A DNA stretch of 64,000 bases from an uncultured Maribacter sp. (lineage in GTDB: Bacteria; Bacteroidota; Bacteroidia; Flavobacteriales; Flavobacteriaceae), in contig NZ_CANMBB010000004.1 of the NCBI RefSeq assembly GCF_947495965.1, positions 62,001 through 126,000 on the forward strand, given 5' to 3'. The position numbers and the translations under genes are program-made. The notes under the pieces are model-generated. The model searched no databases, was not told where the DNA came from, and worked only from the letters and a program-made list of their open reading frames with translations. How positions within the stretch are numbered: position 1 is the first letter of the stretch; each line of letters begins with the position of its first letter. Shown here piece after piece: positions 35,588 to 44,658 of this stretch.

Positions 35588-36361
35588 TTATCCCATGGTT
35601 CCTTTTACCAAACCACCATCTACAGAAATAGTTTGTCCAGAGATATAACTACTATGTGGCGATAATAGCCAAAGTGCTAAAGATGCAAAATCTTCTGGCT
35701 TTCCTATTTTTTCCATTGCAGCTTGTTTAGCTACAGAAGCTCTAACCTCAGATTCCGGAATTCCTTTAAGTTCACTATTTTTCTTAAATAAATTTTCCAT
35801 GCGTTGTGTAGCATGAAATCCAGGGCCAAGAATGTTTAAGGTAACCCCAGAAGTTCCTATTTCTTGAGAAAGTGTTTTTACATAACCCACTACAGCTAAT
35901 CGCATGGCGTTGCTAAGTACTAAATTTTCTATAGGCTGTTTTACAGAGACACTTTCTATGTAAAGTAAACGCCCATATTGTTGCTCCATCATTTTAGGTA
36001 GTAGGGCTTGTGTTAACCCAATTTTCCAACGTACTACAGTTTTGTAAGCATCATCCCAATCTGTTAATTTTGTTTCCAAAACAGGCATTGCCGGTGGTCC
36101 GCCAGAGTTAATAACTGCTCCTGTTAAAACTCTATTTCCTATAGTATTTAAGATAGTATCCAAAACTTTTTCATCCGATAAATCGCCAGCAATTATTTCT
36201 ATGTTATCACTTAATTTTTGAAGTTCTTTTAGTTTTTCAATAGTACGGGCAACTGCAATAACTTTAGCGTTCTCAGAAATTAATTGTTCTGTAATTGCTT
36301 TACCAAAACCGCTTGTTGCACCACCAACTAAAAACAGTTTATTGTTAAGATGTAAGTTCAT
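35588..36361 (-). CDS. Divergent SDR lacking the catalytic Tyr and Lys
   Basis: A 257-residue SDR with the Rossmann motif GGATSGFGKAI near 13-23. At the active-site helix the usual YxxxK is replaced: SNAMRLAVVG aligns with YSASKAAVIG, giving Ser for Tyr and Arg for Lys. A recognised subgroup of SDRs has this S-N-x-x-R pattern, so the protein may still be active with different chemistry. Its start overlaps the end of the transporter gene by 17 bases. It is the last gene of the eleven-gene operon. Confidence 0.8.
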   Translation of the reverse strand: MNLHLNNKLFLVGGATSGFGKAITEQLISENAKVIAVARTIEKLKELQKLSDNIEIIAGDLSDEKVLDTILNTIGNRVLTGAVINSGGPPAMPVLETKLTDWDDAYKTVVRWKIGLTQALLPKMMEQQYGRLLYIESVSVKQPIENLVLSNAMRLAVVGYVKTLSQEIGTSGVTLNILGPGFHATQRMENLFKKNSELKGIPESEVRASVAKQAAMEKIGKPEDFASLALWLLSPHSSYISGQTISVDGGLVKGTMG

Positions 36362-37247
36362 TTTGTTTATTTATTATTTTTTTGAAAAAGAAAATTACTC
36401 CCACAGCAATTATACACATTACTACACCATAAACACCTGCTGTAGCGGCCATCTTTGGTTCGTTTAATAATCCTGCAGAAAGTGCAATTGTCATTCCTAG
36501 AACATTATTTTGCATACCAGTCTCTATAGCAATAGTAGCGGCTTGTTTGGTAGATACCTTTAAGGCTTTAGCGCTAAAAAAACCAACAGATAAAGTTATA
36601 ATATTAAGTAAAATAACCCCTAAAAAAGAAGCTTTAATAAAAAACCAACTATCGCCAATTTCTTCAAGTTTCATAACCATTAGTACTAGAGCTAAAACAA
36701 TTACTATTCCAGAACCCCAAGAAATTACGGGTTTGCTTTTTTCTGAGAAATCTGGAAATTTATTATTAATGTACATACCAATAAGTACTGGTAGCGCAGT
36801 TAATTTAAAAATATTTAGAATTGTTGGTCCAATTGGTAATTGTATGTTTTTAGAGGCTGCCCCTAAAATAGTATCTAACGAAAAGTTTATAATAAAAGGA
36901 ATTGTAACAATGGTAACTAAACTTGTAATAGCAGTTAAGCTTATAGATAAGGCTGTGTCTCCTTTAGCTAAGTGCGAAAATAAATTAGAAACAGCGCCGC
37001 CAGGACAAGAGGCTACAACCATTAACCCCATTGCAATCATAGGTTGCATAGGGATAATAGAAATAATGGTGAATGCTATTATAGGAACCATAACAATTTG
37101 ATTAAATAAACCAATAAAAATGGCTTTTGGAGCTGTACCAACACGTTTAAAATCTTTAGCGGTTAGTGTAAGTCCCATTCCTAACATAACTAGAAATAAA
37201 ATAGTTTGAAGAATGACAGGTATGTATGTTAAAATTTGCTCTGTCAT
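36345..37247 (-). CDS. BASS-family (bile acid:sodium symporter-like) transporter
   Basis: A 300-residue membrane protein with about nine or ten hydrophobic segments, matching the BASS/SBF family that imports organic anions with sodium. Conserved features include the ASCPGGAVSNLFSHLAKGDTALS region (about 79-101) and the later AIETGMQNN motif near 237. Its position after the imidase-like genes suggests that it moves a small carboxylate substrate or product of the pathway across the inner membrane. Confidence 0.82.
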   Translation of the reverse strand: MTEQILTYIPVILQTILFLVMLGMGLTLTAKDFKRVGTAPKAIFIGLFNQIVMVPIIAFTIISIIPMQPMIAMGLMVVASCPGGAVSNLFSHLAKGDTALSISLTAITSLVTIVTIPFIINFSLDTILGAASKNIQLPIGPTILNIFKLTALPVLIGMYINNKFPDFSEKSKPVISWGSGIVIVLALVLMVMKLEEIGDSWFFIKASFLGVILLNIITLSVGFFSAKALKVSTKQAATIAIETGMQNNVLGMTIALSAGLLNEPKMAATAGVYGVVMCIIAVGVIFFFKKIINKQNELTS

Positions 37248-37255
37248 TTAGTTTT

Positions 37256-38176
37256 TTAATTATTTTTCCAAGCGTTTAAAATAGTATTAGATGAAGCAGA
37301 CCAAACTGCTTCATGACTACCAAGATACTCTAAAATTTTTTCTAAATATTTTATTCTATGCGGTTGCCCTAGTACCCATGGATGAATATTTATACTTAAA
37401 ATTCTTCCTCCTTGCGTTTCCGTTTCTTGTAACAGAAAATGAAAAGCATCTATTACTTGATGTTTCCAATCTTCAGCGGAATGAAGATTGTTTAAAATAA
37501 TAAAATGATCATCTAATTCTGTAGTCAATGGCATAGCTGTTAAGATACCATTTTTTGTTTTAAAATTGTATGGCATTTCATCATTTACCCAATCGCAAAA
37601 ATAAGTAATGCCATTTTCTGCTAATATATCTGGGGTGTTTTCCGATTCATTTTTTGCAGGACTAACCCAACCATTAATTTCTTGACCAGTAAGTTTTCGT
37701 AAACTATCTAAAGAACGTTTTACAAGTTCTTCTTCCTCCTTTATGTTTTGCCCTCCATAATGTAATTTGTCCATGTCATAACCATGACATAAAATTTCAT
37801 TACCTCTATCTTTTAATGTTCCTGTTAGATAGGGTAGACGTTCTGCCAATCTAGTGTTCATAGCAAAAGTAGGAGTAATGTTATATTTGTCTAATGCTTT
37901 TAAAAAGCGATAAATTCCAATTCTGTTACCATAATCTCGTAAGCTGTAGTGTCTTAAATCGGGATAAGGCTTTGTCATACCACCAGGAACTTTAAATGGT
38001 ATTCCTTTTTGATTTAATGGAAAAAATTGAACACCAACATTTACCCAAAGAGCTATTTTTTTACCATTAGGCCAAGTAATAGGTTTTCTGTTACTAAGCA
38101 TATCCCAATCATAACGGTCGTGATCCATGCCATACGAGCGTTCCGGATACTCTAGGTAGGTTTTATTTAGTGCCAT
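37256..38176 (-). CDS. Polysaccharide-deacetylase-family protein, PuuE/imidase type (second copy)
   Basis: A NodB-homology domain protein of about 306 residues. The start is set at the Met of MALNKTYLEY (38176), because the longer reading adds 14 residues that overlap the upstream gene. YSLRDYGNRIG is characteristic of the PuuE/allantoinase and cyclic-imide-hydrolase branch rather than chitin deacetylases, and LTTELDDHF sits where those enzymes have their second metal-region motif. There is no signal peptide, so cytosolic C-N ring hydrolysis is favoured. Its ATG overlaps the end of the preceding paralog, indicating tandem duplication and coupling. Confidence 0.75.
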   Translation of the reverse strand: MALNKTYLEYPERSYGMDHDRYDWDMLSNRKPITWPNGKKIALWVNVGVQFFPLNQKGIPFKVPGGMTKPYPDLRHYSLRDYGNRIGIYRFLKALDKYNITPTFAMNTRLAERLPYLTGTLKDRGNEILCHGYDMDKLHYGGQNIKEEEELVKRSLDSLRKLTGQEINGWVSPAKNESENTPDILAENGITYFCDWVNDEMPYNFKTKNGILTAMPLTTELDDHFIILNNLHSAEDWKHQVIDAFHFLLQETETQGGRILSINIHPWVLGQPHRIKYLEKILEYLGSHEAVWSASSNTILNAWKNN

Positions 38177-39113
38177 ATTTCTTGTTTTTTTGATGAATGT
38201 CTTCCAAAGAGGCATCATAATAATTGTCTAAATAGTAAGAAGCTATTTCTTTCCCTGTTGTTATCCAAACATCAGAATGTCCTGTAATATATTCTAAAGC
38301 CTCTTCATAAGCTTTTATTCTATGCGCATTGGTTACCTGGTAATTGTGGGTAGGAATACACATAATGGTTCCACTTTCGGCTCCTTCTGCATAAAGGCGG
38401 TCAAAATTATCTTTAAGTTCTTGTCCGTATCTACGAGGAGTTATTTTTTGCACTAAATATGCTATTGTATCATTCATTTCTAAAGAATACGGAATAGAAG
38501 CAAAACGTTTCCCACTTCTTAAATTAATGGGAGTTGGTTGGTCATCGTGAAACAAATCACAAGAATAGAACCCTGCTTCATCTCCAAAAAGTTCTGTACC
38601 AACTTCTGCGAATAAATCTAAGGTGTTTTCGGAATGTGAAAGTGCGGGAGCTAAATATCCTGCACATTTTTGCCCTGTATGTTTATATATAGTTTCTATA
38701 GAATCTTTAATCATTTCTCTTTCCTGAGTTTCAGACATCCCGTAGGTATAGCGTGTATTATAAATACCATGGCTAAAAAATTCCCAATTACGTTCTTTAC
38801 ACAATTCTATTATTTCAGGATGATGGTCACATAAAGCAGTAGATAAAGAAATAGAACCACGAATACCGTATTTTTCTAAAAGCTTCATCTGGCGAATATG
38901 GCCAACTCTATTACCCCAATCTCTACTGGTATAACCAGGTAAAGCAGGACTAGGTTGCGGCCAAGGTTTCCTAAACGGATTATCTGGCGGGTTAAGCTCA
39001 TAAAATTCAATATTTGGAGCTACCCAAAAAGCAACTTTAGCGCCATTTGGCCATTTTATTTTTGGTCTGTTTTCATAAGGCCAATAATCGTAATATCCTG
39101 GGTCTTCCTTCAT
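38163..39113 (-). CDS. Polysaccharide-deacetylase-family protein, PuuE/imidase type (first copy)
   Basis: A 316-residue NodB-fold protein with no signal peptide. YTSRDWGNRVG (about 80-90) and SLEMNDTIAYL near 215 match the PuuE and cyclic-imide-hydrolase branch. Enzymes of this branch open cyclic ureides or imides, and some members hydrolyse maleimide or succinimide to half-amides. Its neighbour encodes an isochorismatase-family hydrolase that could cleave such a half-amide. It lies two bases from that gene, and its stop overlaps the start of the second copy. Substrate is inferred from family and context. Confidence 0.76.
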   Translation of the reverse strand: MKEDPGYYDYWPYENRPKIKWPNGAKVAFWVAPNIEFYELNPPDNPFRKPWPQPSPALPGYTSRDWGNRVGHIRQMKLLEKYGIRGSISLSTALCDHHPEIIELCKERNWEFFSHGIYNTRYTYGMSETQEREMIKDSIETIYKHTGQKCAGYLAPALSHSENTLDLFAEVGTELFGDEAGFYSCDLFHDDQPTPINLRSGKRFASIPYSLEMNDTIAYLVQKITPRRYGQELKDNFDRLYAEGAESGTIMCIPTHNYQVTNAHRIKAYEEALEYITGHSDVWITTGKEIASYYLDNYYDASLEDIHQKNKKYGTK

Positions 39114-39115
39114 AA

Positions 39116-39778
39116 TTATATACTATTTAGCCATGTAAAAACTTCATCCACTTCAAGTACGTCACAATATTTTAAAGATAAATCTGTAAGATTTGCATAA
39201 TGGTAACTCTCATGTTTATCTGCAACGCATTCTTCAGGAATTATAGTTCTATATCCTCTAGAAAGAGAATCTACTCCTGCAGCTCTAATACAGCCAGAAG
39301 TAGAGCCACCAGTAAGAATAATAGTATCTACCTGATGCCATACTAAAAGGGATTGTAATGGAGTTTCAAAAAAAGGAGAAGGCATTTTCTTTTCATAAAA
39401 AACATCGGTGCTCCTATCTAAAATTAAACGATCATCTAATTCCGAACGTTCGGAACCAAATTTTATGTTTTGTAAACTATCTGGAGTGTCGGTTCGGGTT
39501 CCCCAGATACCAGCATCTGCAGCAGTATCCATATAAGCAACATTGGTCCAGACTACTGGCCATCCTAATTTTCTGAATTTTGCAGCAAGCTCGTTTACGT
39601 AATCTAATTGTTTGGGATCCGCTTCATAGGCTGTTTTAAAAAGGTCTGTTCTTGTGTATGCTTTTTGAATATCTATATTAACCAGGGCAGCTTTTTTTCC
39701 AAATCCAAAACGTTTACGAGCAGGGTTGGCCTTTACTTCAAAATAAAGTTCTTTTGCGGTTTTATTTGTAGTCTGCAT
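39116..39778 (-). CDS. Isochorismatase-family cysteine hydrolase (maleamate/carbamoylsarcosine amidase-like)
   Basis: A 220-residue cytosolic amidohydrolase with the Asp36-Lys130/131-Cys163 set: NIDIQKAYT, YEKKMPSPFFET and TGGSTSGCIRAAGVDSL. The STSGC-x-RA signature is typical of N-carbamoylsarcosine amidase and maleamate amidohydrolase (NicF type) rather than true isochorismatase. Maleamate amidases release ammonia from the half-amide of an unsaturated diacid. It lies between the SnoaL-like gene and the imidase-like pair, the order expected if it takes their product. Confidence 0.84.
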   Translation of the reverse strand: MQTTNKTAKELYFEVKANPARKRFGFGKKAALVNIDIQKAYTRTDLFKTAYEADPKQLDYVNELAAKFRKLGWPVVWTNVAYMDTAADAGIWGTRTDTPDSLQNIKFGSERSELDDRLILDRSTDVFYEKKMPSPFFETPLQSLLVWHQVDTIILTGGSTSGCIRAAGVDSLSRGYRTIIPEECVADKHESYHYANLTDLSLKYCDVLEVDEVFTWLNSI

Positions 39779-39801
39779 ATTGTTATTTTTTTAATAGGTT
39801 T

Positions 39802-40239
39802 TTACCTTTTATTTTTCTTCTTAATTTTTGAGGATTGCATAGAAATTATAACCCAATTAGTTTCTTGTTTTTTCCATACTACAGTAAGTCTATATTCCCC
39901 TTCATCAAGCCCTTTAAACTTTCGTTTGTTACTATAATTTGTTAGAATTACATTAGTATCAATATTTAAAAAGGAAATATCCGAATTCTCATAACTTTCA
40001 AAAGCGTTCTTAATATTAGCTAAGGCTTCTTTTTTACTATATTTTTTTCCACTTTGTGAAGTAAGAATAAGATTATCATGGTATATTTTATCTGCCAAGA
40101 CTGCATCGCTATTTAGATGTGCGGTTTTTAAATTCGTAATCTGAAGTAATATTTGTTCTTTTTCAGCAGTACTTATTTCTTGAGAAATACAACCCATGTA
40201 AATAAATAACGTACAAAATATGGTAGCTACTAATTTCAT
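39802..40239 (-). CDS. SnoaL/DUF4440-like lipoprotein
   Basis: A 145-residue protein with a lipobox (IYMGCIS, Cys at about residue 17) and an NTF2/SnoaL-like fold of the DUF4440 type. Such folds bind or cyclise small hydrophobic molecules, or serve as scaffolds. The tail KIKKKNKR is basic. It is exported although the surrounding operon is otherwise cytosolic. It lies four bases from the CoA-transferase gene. Role in the pathway is unknown. Confidence 0.65.
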   Translation of the reverse strand: MKLVATIFCTLFIYMGCISQEISTAEKEQILLQITNLKTAHLNSDAVLADKIYHDNLILTSQSGKKYSKKEALANIKNAFESYENSDISFLNIDTNVILTNYSNKRKFKGLDEGEYRLTVVWKKQETNWVIISMQSSKIKKKNKR

Positions 40240-40243
40240 AAGA

Positions 40244-41422
40244 TTATTCTGTTTTAATTATTCCTTCTGCAATCATTTTTTCAATAGTTGCATCATCTAT
40301 ATTTAGGCCTTTTAAAACTTCAGTTGTATGCTCTCCAATTTTTGGAGGATCTAATCTTTTTTCAACTCTAGTGCCTTTATATTCTATAGGGAATTTTGGT
40401 AGTTTGGTAATTTTACCACCTCCCATATCAACCTCCATAAGACTATTGCCTTTATTTAATTGTTCATCTTCAAAAAGGTCTTCGGGTCTACTTATTGGAG
40501 CAAAAGGAATATGTCCTTTTTCGCATTTTTCTATAATTTCTTGTTTGGTAAATTGTTTAACTCTTTCTTCTAATGCGGGGATAAACCATTCTCGTTCATC
40601 AATGCGTAGGTTGTTGGTTTTTAAGCGCTCGTCGGCTAACCAATCTTGCCAGTTAAAAACTTCGCAAAAACGTTCCCAATGTTTTTCACTTATAATGCCA
40701 ATAAAAGTTTTGTCATTGTCCTTAGTGTCAAAAACTTTATAAATAGACCAAGCACTTACTCTAGATGGCATTGGCGGAATTTTATAATCTATTTGTGAAG
40801 AATATGCCATGTGTTGCCCCATTAAAAATGCACAGGTTTCAAACAAAGCAGATTTTACAAAGCCGCCTTCTCCTGTTTTCTCACGTTCGTATAATGCTTG
40901 TAAAATGCCAATATAACCAAACATACCGCCTGTAATATCTATTACGGATGTTCCTGCACGTAAAGGGTCTCCTTCACGACCGGTCATATATGCAAGGCCT
41001 CCCATCATCTGAACAACCTCATCCATTGCATGACGCTTCTCATAAGGGCCACTTAAAAAACCCTTAAGAGAGCAATAGATGAGGCGTTTGTTTAGATGTT
41101 TTAATTTATCATACCCAAGTCCCAAACGATCCATAGTTCCAGGACCAAAATTTTCTACAACAACGTCATATTCTTTTACAAGGTCATAAATAATTTTACG
41201 ACCTTCTTCTGTTTTAATATTTACAGCAAGACTTTTTTTATTTCTATTATAAAACCAGAAATACCCTGTTCCAAAACCTTGTAGCCTTCTGGTACTATCG
41301 CCATGTACGGGTTCTACATGCAATACATCGGCACCCATATCTGCAAGCATAAGCCCAGCACAAGGCCCCATAACTGCATGTGTAAATTCTAATACTTTTA
41401 TACCTTTTAAAGGAGAACTCAT
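40244..41422 (-). CDS. CaiB/BaiF family CoA-transferase
   Basis: A 392-residue type III CoA-transferase that moves CoA between carboxylates. The N-terminal MSSPLKGIKVLEFTH and GPCAGLMLADMGADVLHVEP are family hallmarks, and the catalytic aspartate is Asp134 in RHAMDEVVQ. In this operon it can activate the hydrated diacid made by the LeuCD-like enzyme so that the lyase can cleave it. It lies directly after the AhpD-like gene. Donor and acceptor acids are not readable from sequence. Confidence 0.88.
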   Translation of the reverse strand: MSSPLKGIKVLEFTHAVMGPCAGLMLADMGADVLHVEPVHGDSTRRLQGFGTGYFWFYNRNKKSLAVNIKTEEGRKIIYDLVKEYDVVVENFGPGTMDRLGLGYDKLKHLNKRLIYCSLKGFLSGPYEKRHAMDEVVQMMGGLAYMTGREGDPLRAGTSVIDITGGMFGYIGILQALYEREKTGEGGFVKSALFETCAFLMGQHMAYSSQIDYKIPPMPSRVSAWSIYKVFDTKDNDKTFIGIISEKHWERFCEVFNWQDWLADERLKTNNLRIDEREWFIPALEERVKQFTKQEIIEKCEKGHIPFAPISRPEDLFEDEQLNKGNSLMEVDMGGGKITKLPKFPIEYKGTRVEKRLDPPKIGEHTTEVLKGLNIDDATIEKMIAEGIIKTE

Positions 41423-41983
41423 TTATTTTGAATTTAAAGATTTATAAAAAGTTTCTGGAGCATCTTCAATTTGTGTATCTAATGTAGCGTTCCATCTATT
41501 TAAAAAGCCGAACATAGAAATTACACCTACTATTTCTACAATAGCTTCACTGTCATAATGTTTTTTTAGCTCTATAAAATCGGCATCGGTAGTTTGGTTA
41601 GGAACCATACTGCCATTAACCGCAATATTTAGAGCAGCTTTTTCTGCTTCAGAAAAGATAGGGGAGGTTTTATATTCCCATAGTTTTTCTAATTTTTCTT
41701 TTTCTACACCTTGCTCGTTAGCTCCATAGGCAGTGTGGGCACTACAATATTGGCAACCACTTACTTTGCTAGAAAGGTGTCCTATCATTCTTTTTAGGCC
41801 AGCATTAACTTTACCTTCTTCATATACTGCTTTTGCTAATAAAAAAAAGGATTTTAGAACCTCTGGTTTATGTGCCATAATAAGTCCGTCATTAGGTAAA
41901 AAACCCATCCATTTTTCAGCATTAGAAAATAGGGAGCCTAACTCGCTTTCTTTTGGGTTTGCTATGGGATCTATTCTACTCAT
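41423..41983 (-). CDS. AhpD/carboxymuconolactone-decarboxylase-like protein
   Basis: A 186-residue protein of the AhpD-like peroxidase-related or carboxymuconolactone decarboxylase superfamily. The CQYCSAHT motif (Cys77, Cys80 and His83) is the AhpD-type redox-active or lactone-processing site. It lies between LeuD and the CoA-transferase gene, one base from the latter. Both a protective redox function and a carbon-chain isomerase or decarboxylase role are possible. Confidence 0.78.
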   Translation of the reverse strand: MSRIDPIANPKESELGSLFSNAEKWMGFLPNDGLIMAHKPEVLKSFFLLAKAVYEEGKVNAGLKRMIGHLSSKVSGCQYCSAHTAYGANEQGVEKEKLEKLWEYKTSPIFSEAEKAALNIAVNGSMVPNQTTDADFIELKKHYDSEAIVEIVGVISMFGFLNRWNATLDTQIEDAPETFYKSLNSK

Positions 41984-41986
41984 AAT

Positions 41987-42496
41987 TTATAAAGTATAAT
42001 TTCCATTTTTATTAAGATATGGTACTAATCCGCCTTCGTTTAAGATAGCTATCATTATATCTGGCAATTTTGTTGCAGTATATATTTTATTGGCAGTAAT
42101 ATCTGTAACTGTTCCTTCTTTTAGATTTACTGCAATTTTTGCTCCTTTTTGAATAGTATGTTTGCCAATTTCAAGAACAGGGAGTCCAATATTAATAGCA
42201 TTTCTAAAAAAAATACGAGCAAAATCTTCTGCTATAACTACGGATATTCCGGATTGCTTTAATGCTAAAGGTGCTTGTTCTCTAGAGGAACCACAGCCAA
42301 AATTTATCCCAGCAATAAGTATATCTCCTTTTTGTACTATTTTATTAAAATTTGGGTCTAAATCTTCTAAAACATGATTTGCTAGCGTAGATAAATCTAG
42401 AGTTTTGGTGTATTTTCCTGGGATAATACGATCCGTATCAATATGGTCGCCATACACATGTGCTTTAGCTTCTATTATTGTATTTATGGAGCTCAT
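41987..42496 (-). CDS. LeuD-like aconitase-family hydratase, small subunit
   Basis: A 169-residue small subunit of the isopropylmalate/homoaconitate/dimethylmaleate hydratase family. YGDHIDTDRIIPGKY near 15-29 and NFGCGSSREQAPLALK near 66-81 are the substrate-binding segments, and the length matches the short archaeal-type or DmdB-type subunits. The start overlaps the LeuC stop by four bases, so the two subunits are made together. Context points to hydration of an alkylmaleate-type diacid rather than leucine synthesis. Confidence 0.86.
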   Translation of the reverse strand: MSSINTIIEAKAHVYGDHIDTDRIIPGKYTKTLDLSTLANHVLEDLDPNFNKIVQKGDILIAGINFGCGSSREQAPLALKQSGISVVIAEDFARIFFRNAINIGLPVLEIGKHTIQKGAKIAVNLKEGTVTDITANKIYTATKLPDIMIAILNEGGLVPYLNKNGNYTL

Positions 42497-43728
42497 ATTA
42501 AATATTTTTTGGGGTTCATAATTTTACCTTCTAAAGCAGATGCAGCTACAGTGGCTGGTGCTCCTAAGTATATGTTAGAATTTGGGTTACCCATTCTTCC
42601 TCTAAAATTCCTGTTTGCTGCAGAAATAACAACTTCGCCATCCGCAGGAACCCCTTGGTGTGTGCCAACACATGGGCCACAACCCGATGTTATTAAAGAT
42701 GCGCCAGATTCTATAAGCGTAGCCATAGTACCATTACTCATAGCATCTAGTAAAACACTTTGAGAAGCAGGAGCAATAATTAATCGCACATCTGGATGTA
42801 TTTTTTTGCCTTTTAAAATCTTAGCAGCAATATCTAAATCTTCTAGCCTACCATTGCAGCAAGTACCTATAAAAGCATAGTCTACTTTTGTTCCTTCGTA
42901 GTTAGATATATTATGTACGTTATCTGGAGATTCAGGCGCACTTACTTGCGGTTCTAAATCAGAAACATCAAAGGAAAATGTTTTTATATAATTAGCATCT
43001 TCGTCTGGAGTTATAGCACTAAAATCATAGTCGAGTTCTAAACCAGTAGGATGTACTATACCGGTTTTGGCTCCCATTTCTGAAGACATATTTGCAATAG
43101 TCATTCTACTAGCAAGACTTAAACTTTCAAAAGCTTCTCCGCAAAATTCAATAGCTTGGTAAGTAGCTCCTGAAACGGTTATTTTACCAACTAAAAAAAG
43201 GATTAAATCTTTAGCAGTAACACCATCTTTTAATTTTCCTGAGCAATGTACCTTTATGGTTTGTGGTACTTTTAACCATATTTTTCCGGTCATCATTACC
43301 GCAGCTAAATCCGTAGAGCCAACCCCACAAGCAAACGCATTTAACGCACCGTAAGTTGGGGTATGAGAATCTGCACCAATAAAAATATCACCTGGTTTTA
43401 CATATTCATTTTCTACCATAACTTGATGGCAAATACCTTCTCCAATCTCAAATAAGCGCATGCCTTGTTCTTTGGCAAAATCGCGCATCATTTTATGTAA
43501 ATTGGCAATACGCTCGTTAGGAGATGGCGCGGCATGGTCAATAATTAAAGCACATTTATCAGGATTAAAAACCTTTGTGCCTCCCATTTCTTTAAATGCT
43601 TTTATAGTCAAAGGACCAGTAGTATCACTAGCCATACAACCATCTACTTTACTAATAACTAGTTCGCCTGCAAATACTTTACGGCCAACGTGATTAGATA
43701 TTATCTTTTCTGAAATTGTTTGTCCCAT
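42493..43728 (-). CDS. LeuC-like aconitase-family hydratase, large subunit
   Basis: A 411-residue large subunit with the three 4Fe-4S ligands in place: Cys290 (GTCCNGR), Cys350 and Cys353 (SGCGPCVGTH). The size fits the archaeal-type isopropylmalate isomerase, homoaconitase or dimethylmaleate hydratase (DmdA) group rather than the longer LeuC of proteobacteria. Sandwiched between a CoA-lyase-like gene and LeuD, it likely hydrates an unsaturated diacid to an alkyl-malate. Its start shares a base with the lyase stop. Confidence 0.87.
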   Translation of the reverse strand: MGQTISEKIISNHVGRKVFAGELVISKVDGCMASDTTGPLTIKAFKEMGGTKVFNPDKCALIIDHAAPSPNERIANLHKMMRDFAKEQGMRLFEIGEGICHQVMVENEYVKPGDIFIGADSHTPTYGALNAFACGVGSTDLAAVMMTGKIWLKVPQTIKVHCSGKLKDGVTAKDLILFLVGKITVSGATYQAIEFCGEAFESLSLASRMTIANMSSEMGAKTGIVHPTGLELDYDFSAITPDEDANYIKTFSFDVSDLEPQVSAPESPDNVHNISNYEGTKVDYAFIGTCCNGRLEDLDIAAKILKGKKIHPDVRLIIAPASQSVLLDAMSNGTMATLIESGASLITSGCGPCVGTHQGVPADGEVVISAANRNFRGRMGNPNSNIYLGAPATVAASALEGKIMNPKKYLI

Positions 43729-44639
43729 TAAATTATTTTAATGTCATTATTATCTATTAACTGGTACATTTGTCCTGGTAGTTTATGACCAAGAGTAGTT
43801 TCCAATTCTCTACTTATTTTTGCAATCTTATTAATGTCTATACCGGTTTCATAACCCATTTGATGTATCATATGCACACTATCTTCAGTAGCTATATTAC
43901 CAGTTGCATTTTTTATAAAAGGGCACCCACCTAAACCACCAAAAGCAGTATCAAAAATTTGAACACCAGCTTCTATAGCGGCATATAAGTTGGCATATCC
44001 TTTATTTTCTGTATTATGTAGATGAAGAATTACTGGAATATCTCCTGCTTTTTCAACTACTTTTTGCATTAGTTCTCTTAATTGTTTTGGGTTTCCCATT
44101 CCTGTAGAATCTGCTAATGCAAGCTCATTTATTCCAGAGTCTAAATGGTGATCTACCATGTCTAAGACATGAGACTCCTCTATTTTTCCTTCATACCTGC
44201 AACCAAAAGCACATTGAATTCCTCCTCTAACAGTAATATGATTTTCTTTAGAGAGTTGTACCATTTTTTTAAAAGCAAGTTTCGCCTCTGAAAGTGTTAA
44301 GCGAGCGTTTTTTTGACTATGCGTATTACTAGCAGAAATAGAACACGAAAGATGATCAAGTTTGGCAGCAATAGCACGTTCTACTCCTTTTAAGTTTAGT
44401 ACAAGTCCGCTATAGATTACATTTTCCTTTTTGTCTAATTGGTTACATAATTCCTCTGCATCTGCCATTTGTGGAACCAATTTTGGATGCACAAAAGATG
44501 CAACTTGTATACGTGTAACACCAGCATCTACTAATTGATCTATATAATCTAGTTTTTTTTGGGTAAGAATAGTTTTAGAGAGGGTCTGAAAACCATCTCT
44601 TAAACCTTGTTCTTCTATAATAATGTGTTTATTATTCAT
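43728..44639 (-). CDS. HMG-CoA-lyase-like acyl-CoA lyase
   Basis: A 303-residue DRE-TIM barrel lyase. The motif QGLRDGFQ at 11-18 and metal-binding HLH at 206-208 are standard for the family. GGLGGCPF at 234-241 with Cys239 is specific to HMG-CoA-lyase-type enzymes. As first gene of the operon with a LeuCD-like hydratase and a CoA-transferase, it more likely cleaves a hydroxy-diacyl-CoA such as a citramalyl- or dimethylmalyl-type CoA to a 2-oxoacid and acyl-CoA. True HMG-CoA lyase activity cannot be excluded. Confidence 0.84.
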   Translation of the reverse strand: MNNKHIIIEEQGLRDGFQTLSKTILTQKKLDYIDQLVDAGVTRIQVASFVHPKLVPQMADAEELCNQLDKKENVIYSGLVLNLKGVERAIAAKLDHLSCSISASNTHSQKNARLTLSEAKLAFKKMVQLSKENHITVRGGIQCAFGCRYEGKIEESHVLDMVDHHLDSGINELALADSTGMGNPKQLRELMQKVVEKAGDIPVILHLHNTENKGYANLYAAIEAGVQIFDTAFGGLGGCPFIKNATGNIATEDSVHMIHQMGYETGIDINKIAKISRELETTLGHKLPGQMYQLIDNNDIKII

Positions 44640-44658
44640 AAAATAAATAGTAACAGCT

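Noticed and set aside
41987-43728. LeuC/LeuD as ordinary leucine biosynthesis genes
   Set aside because: No leuA or leuB lies nearby, and the neighbours are a CoA-lyase-like, a CoA-transferase and amidase genes under the catabolic operator. A biosynthetic role cannot be excluded fully.
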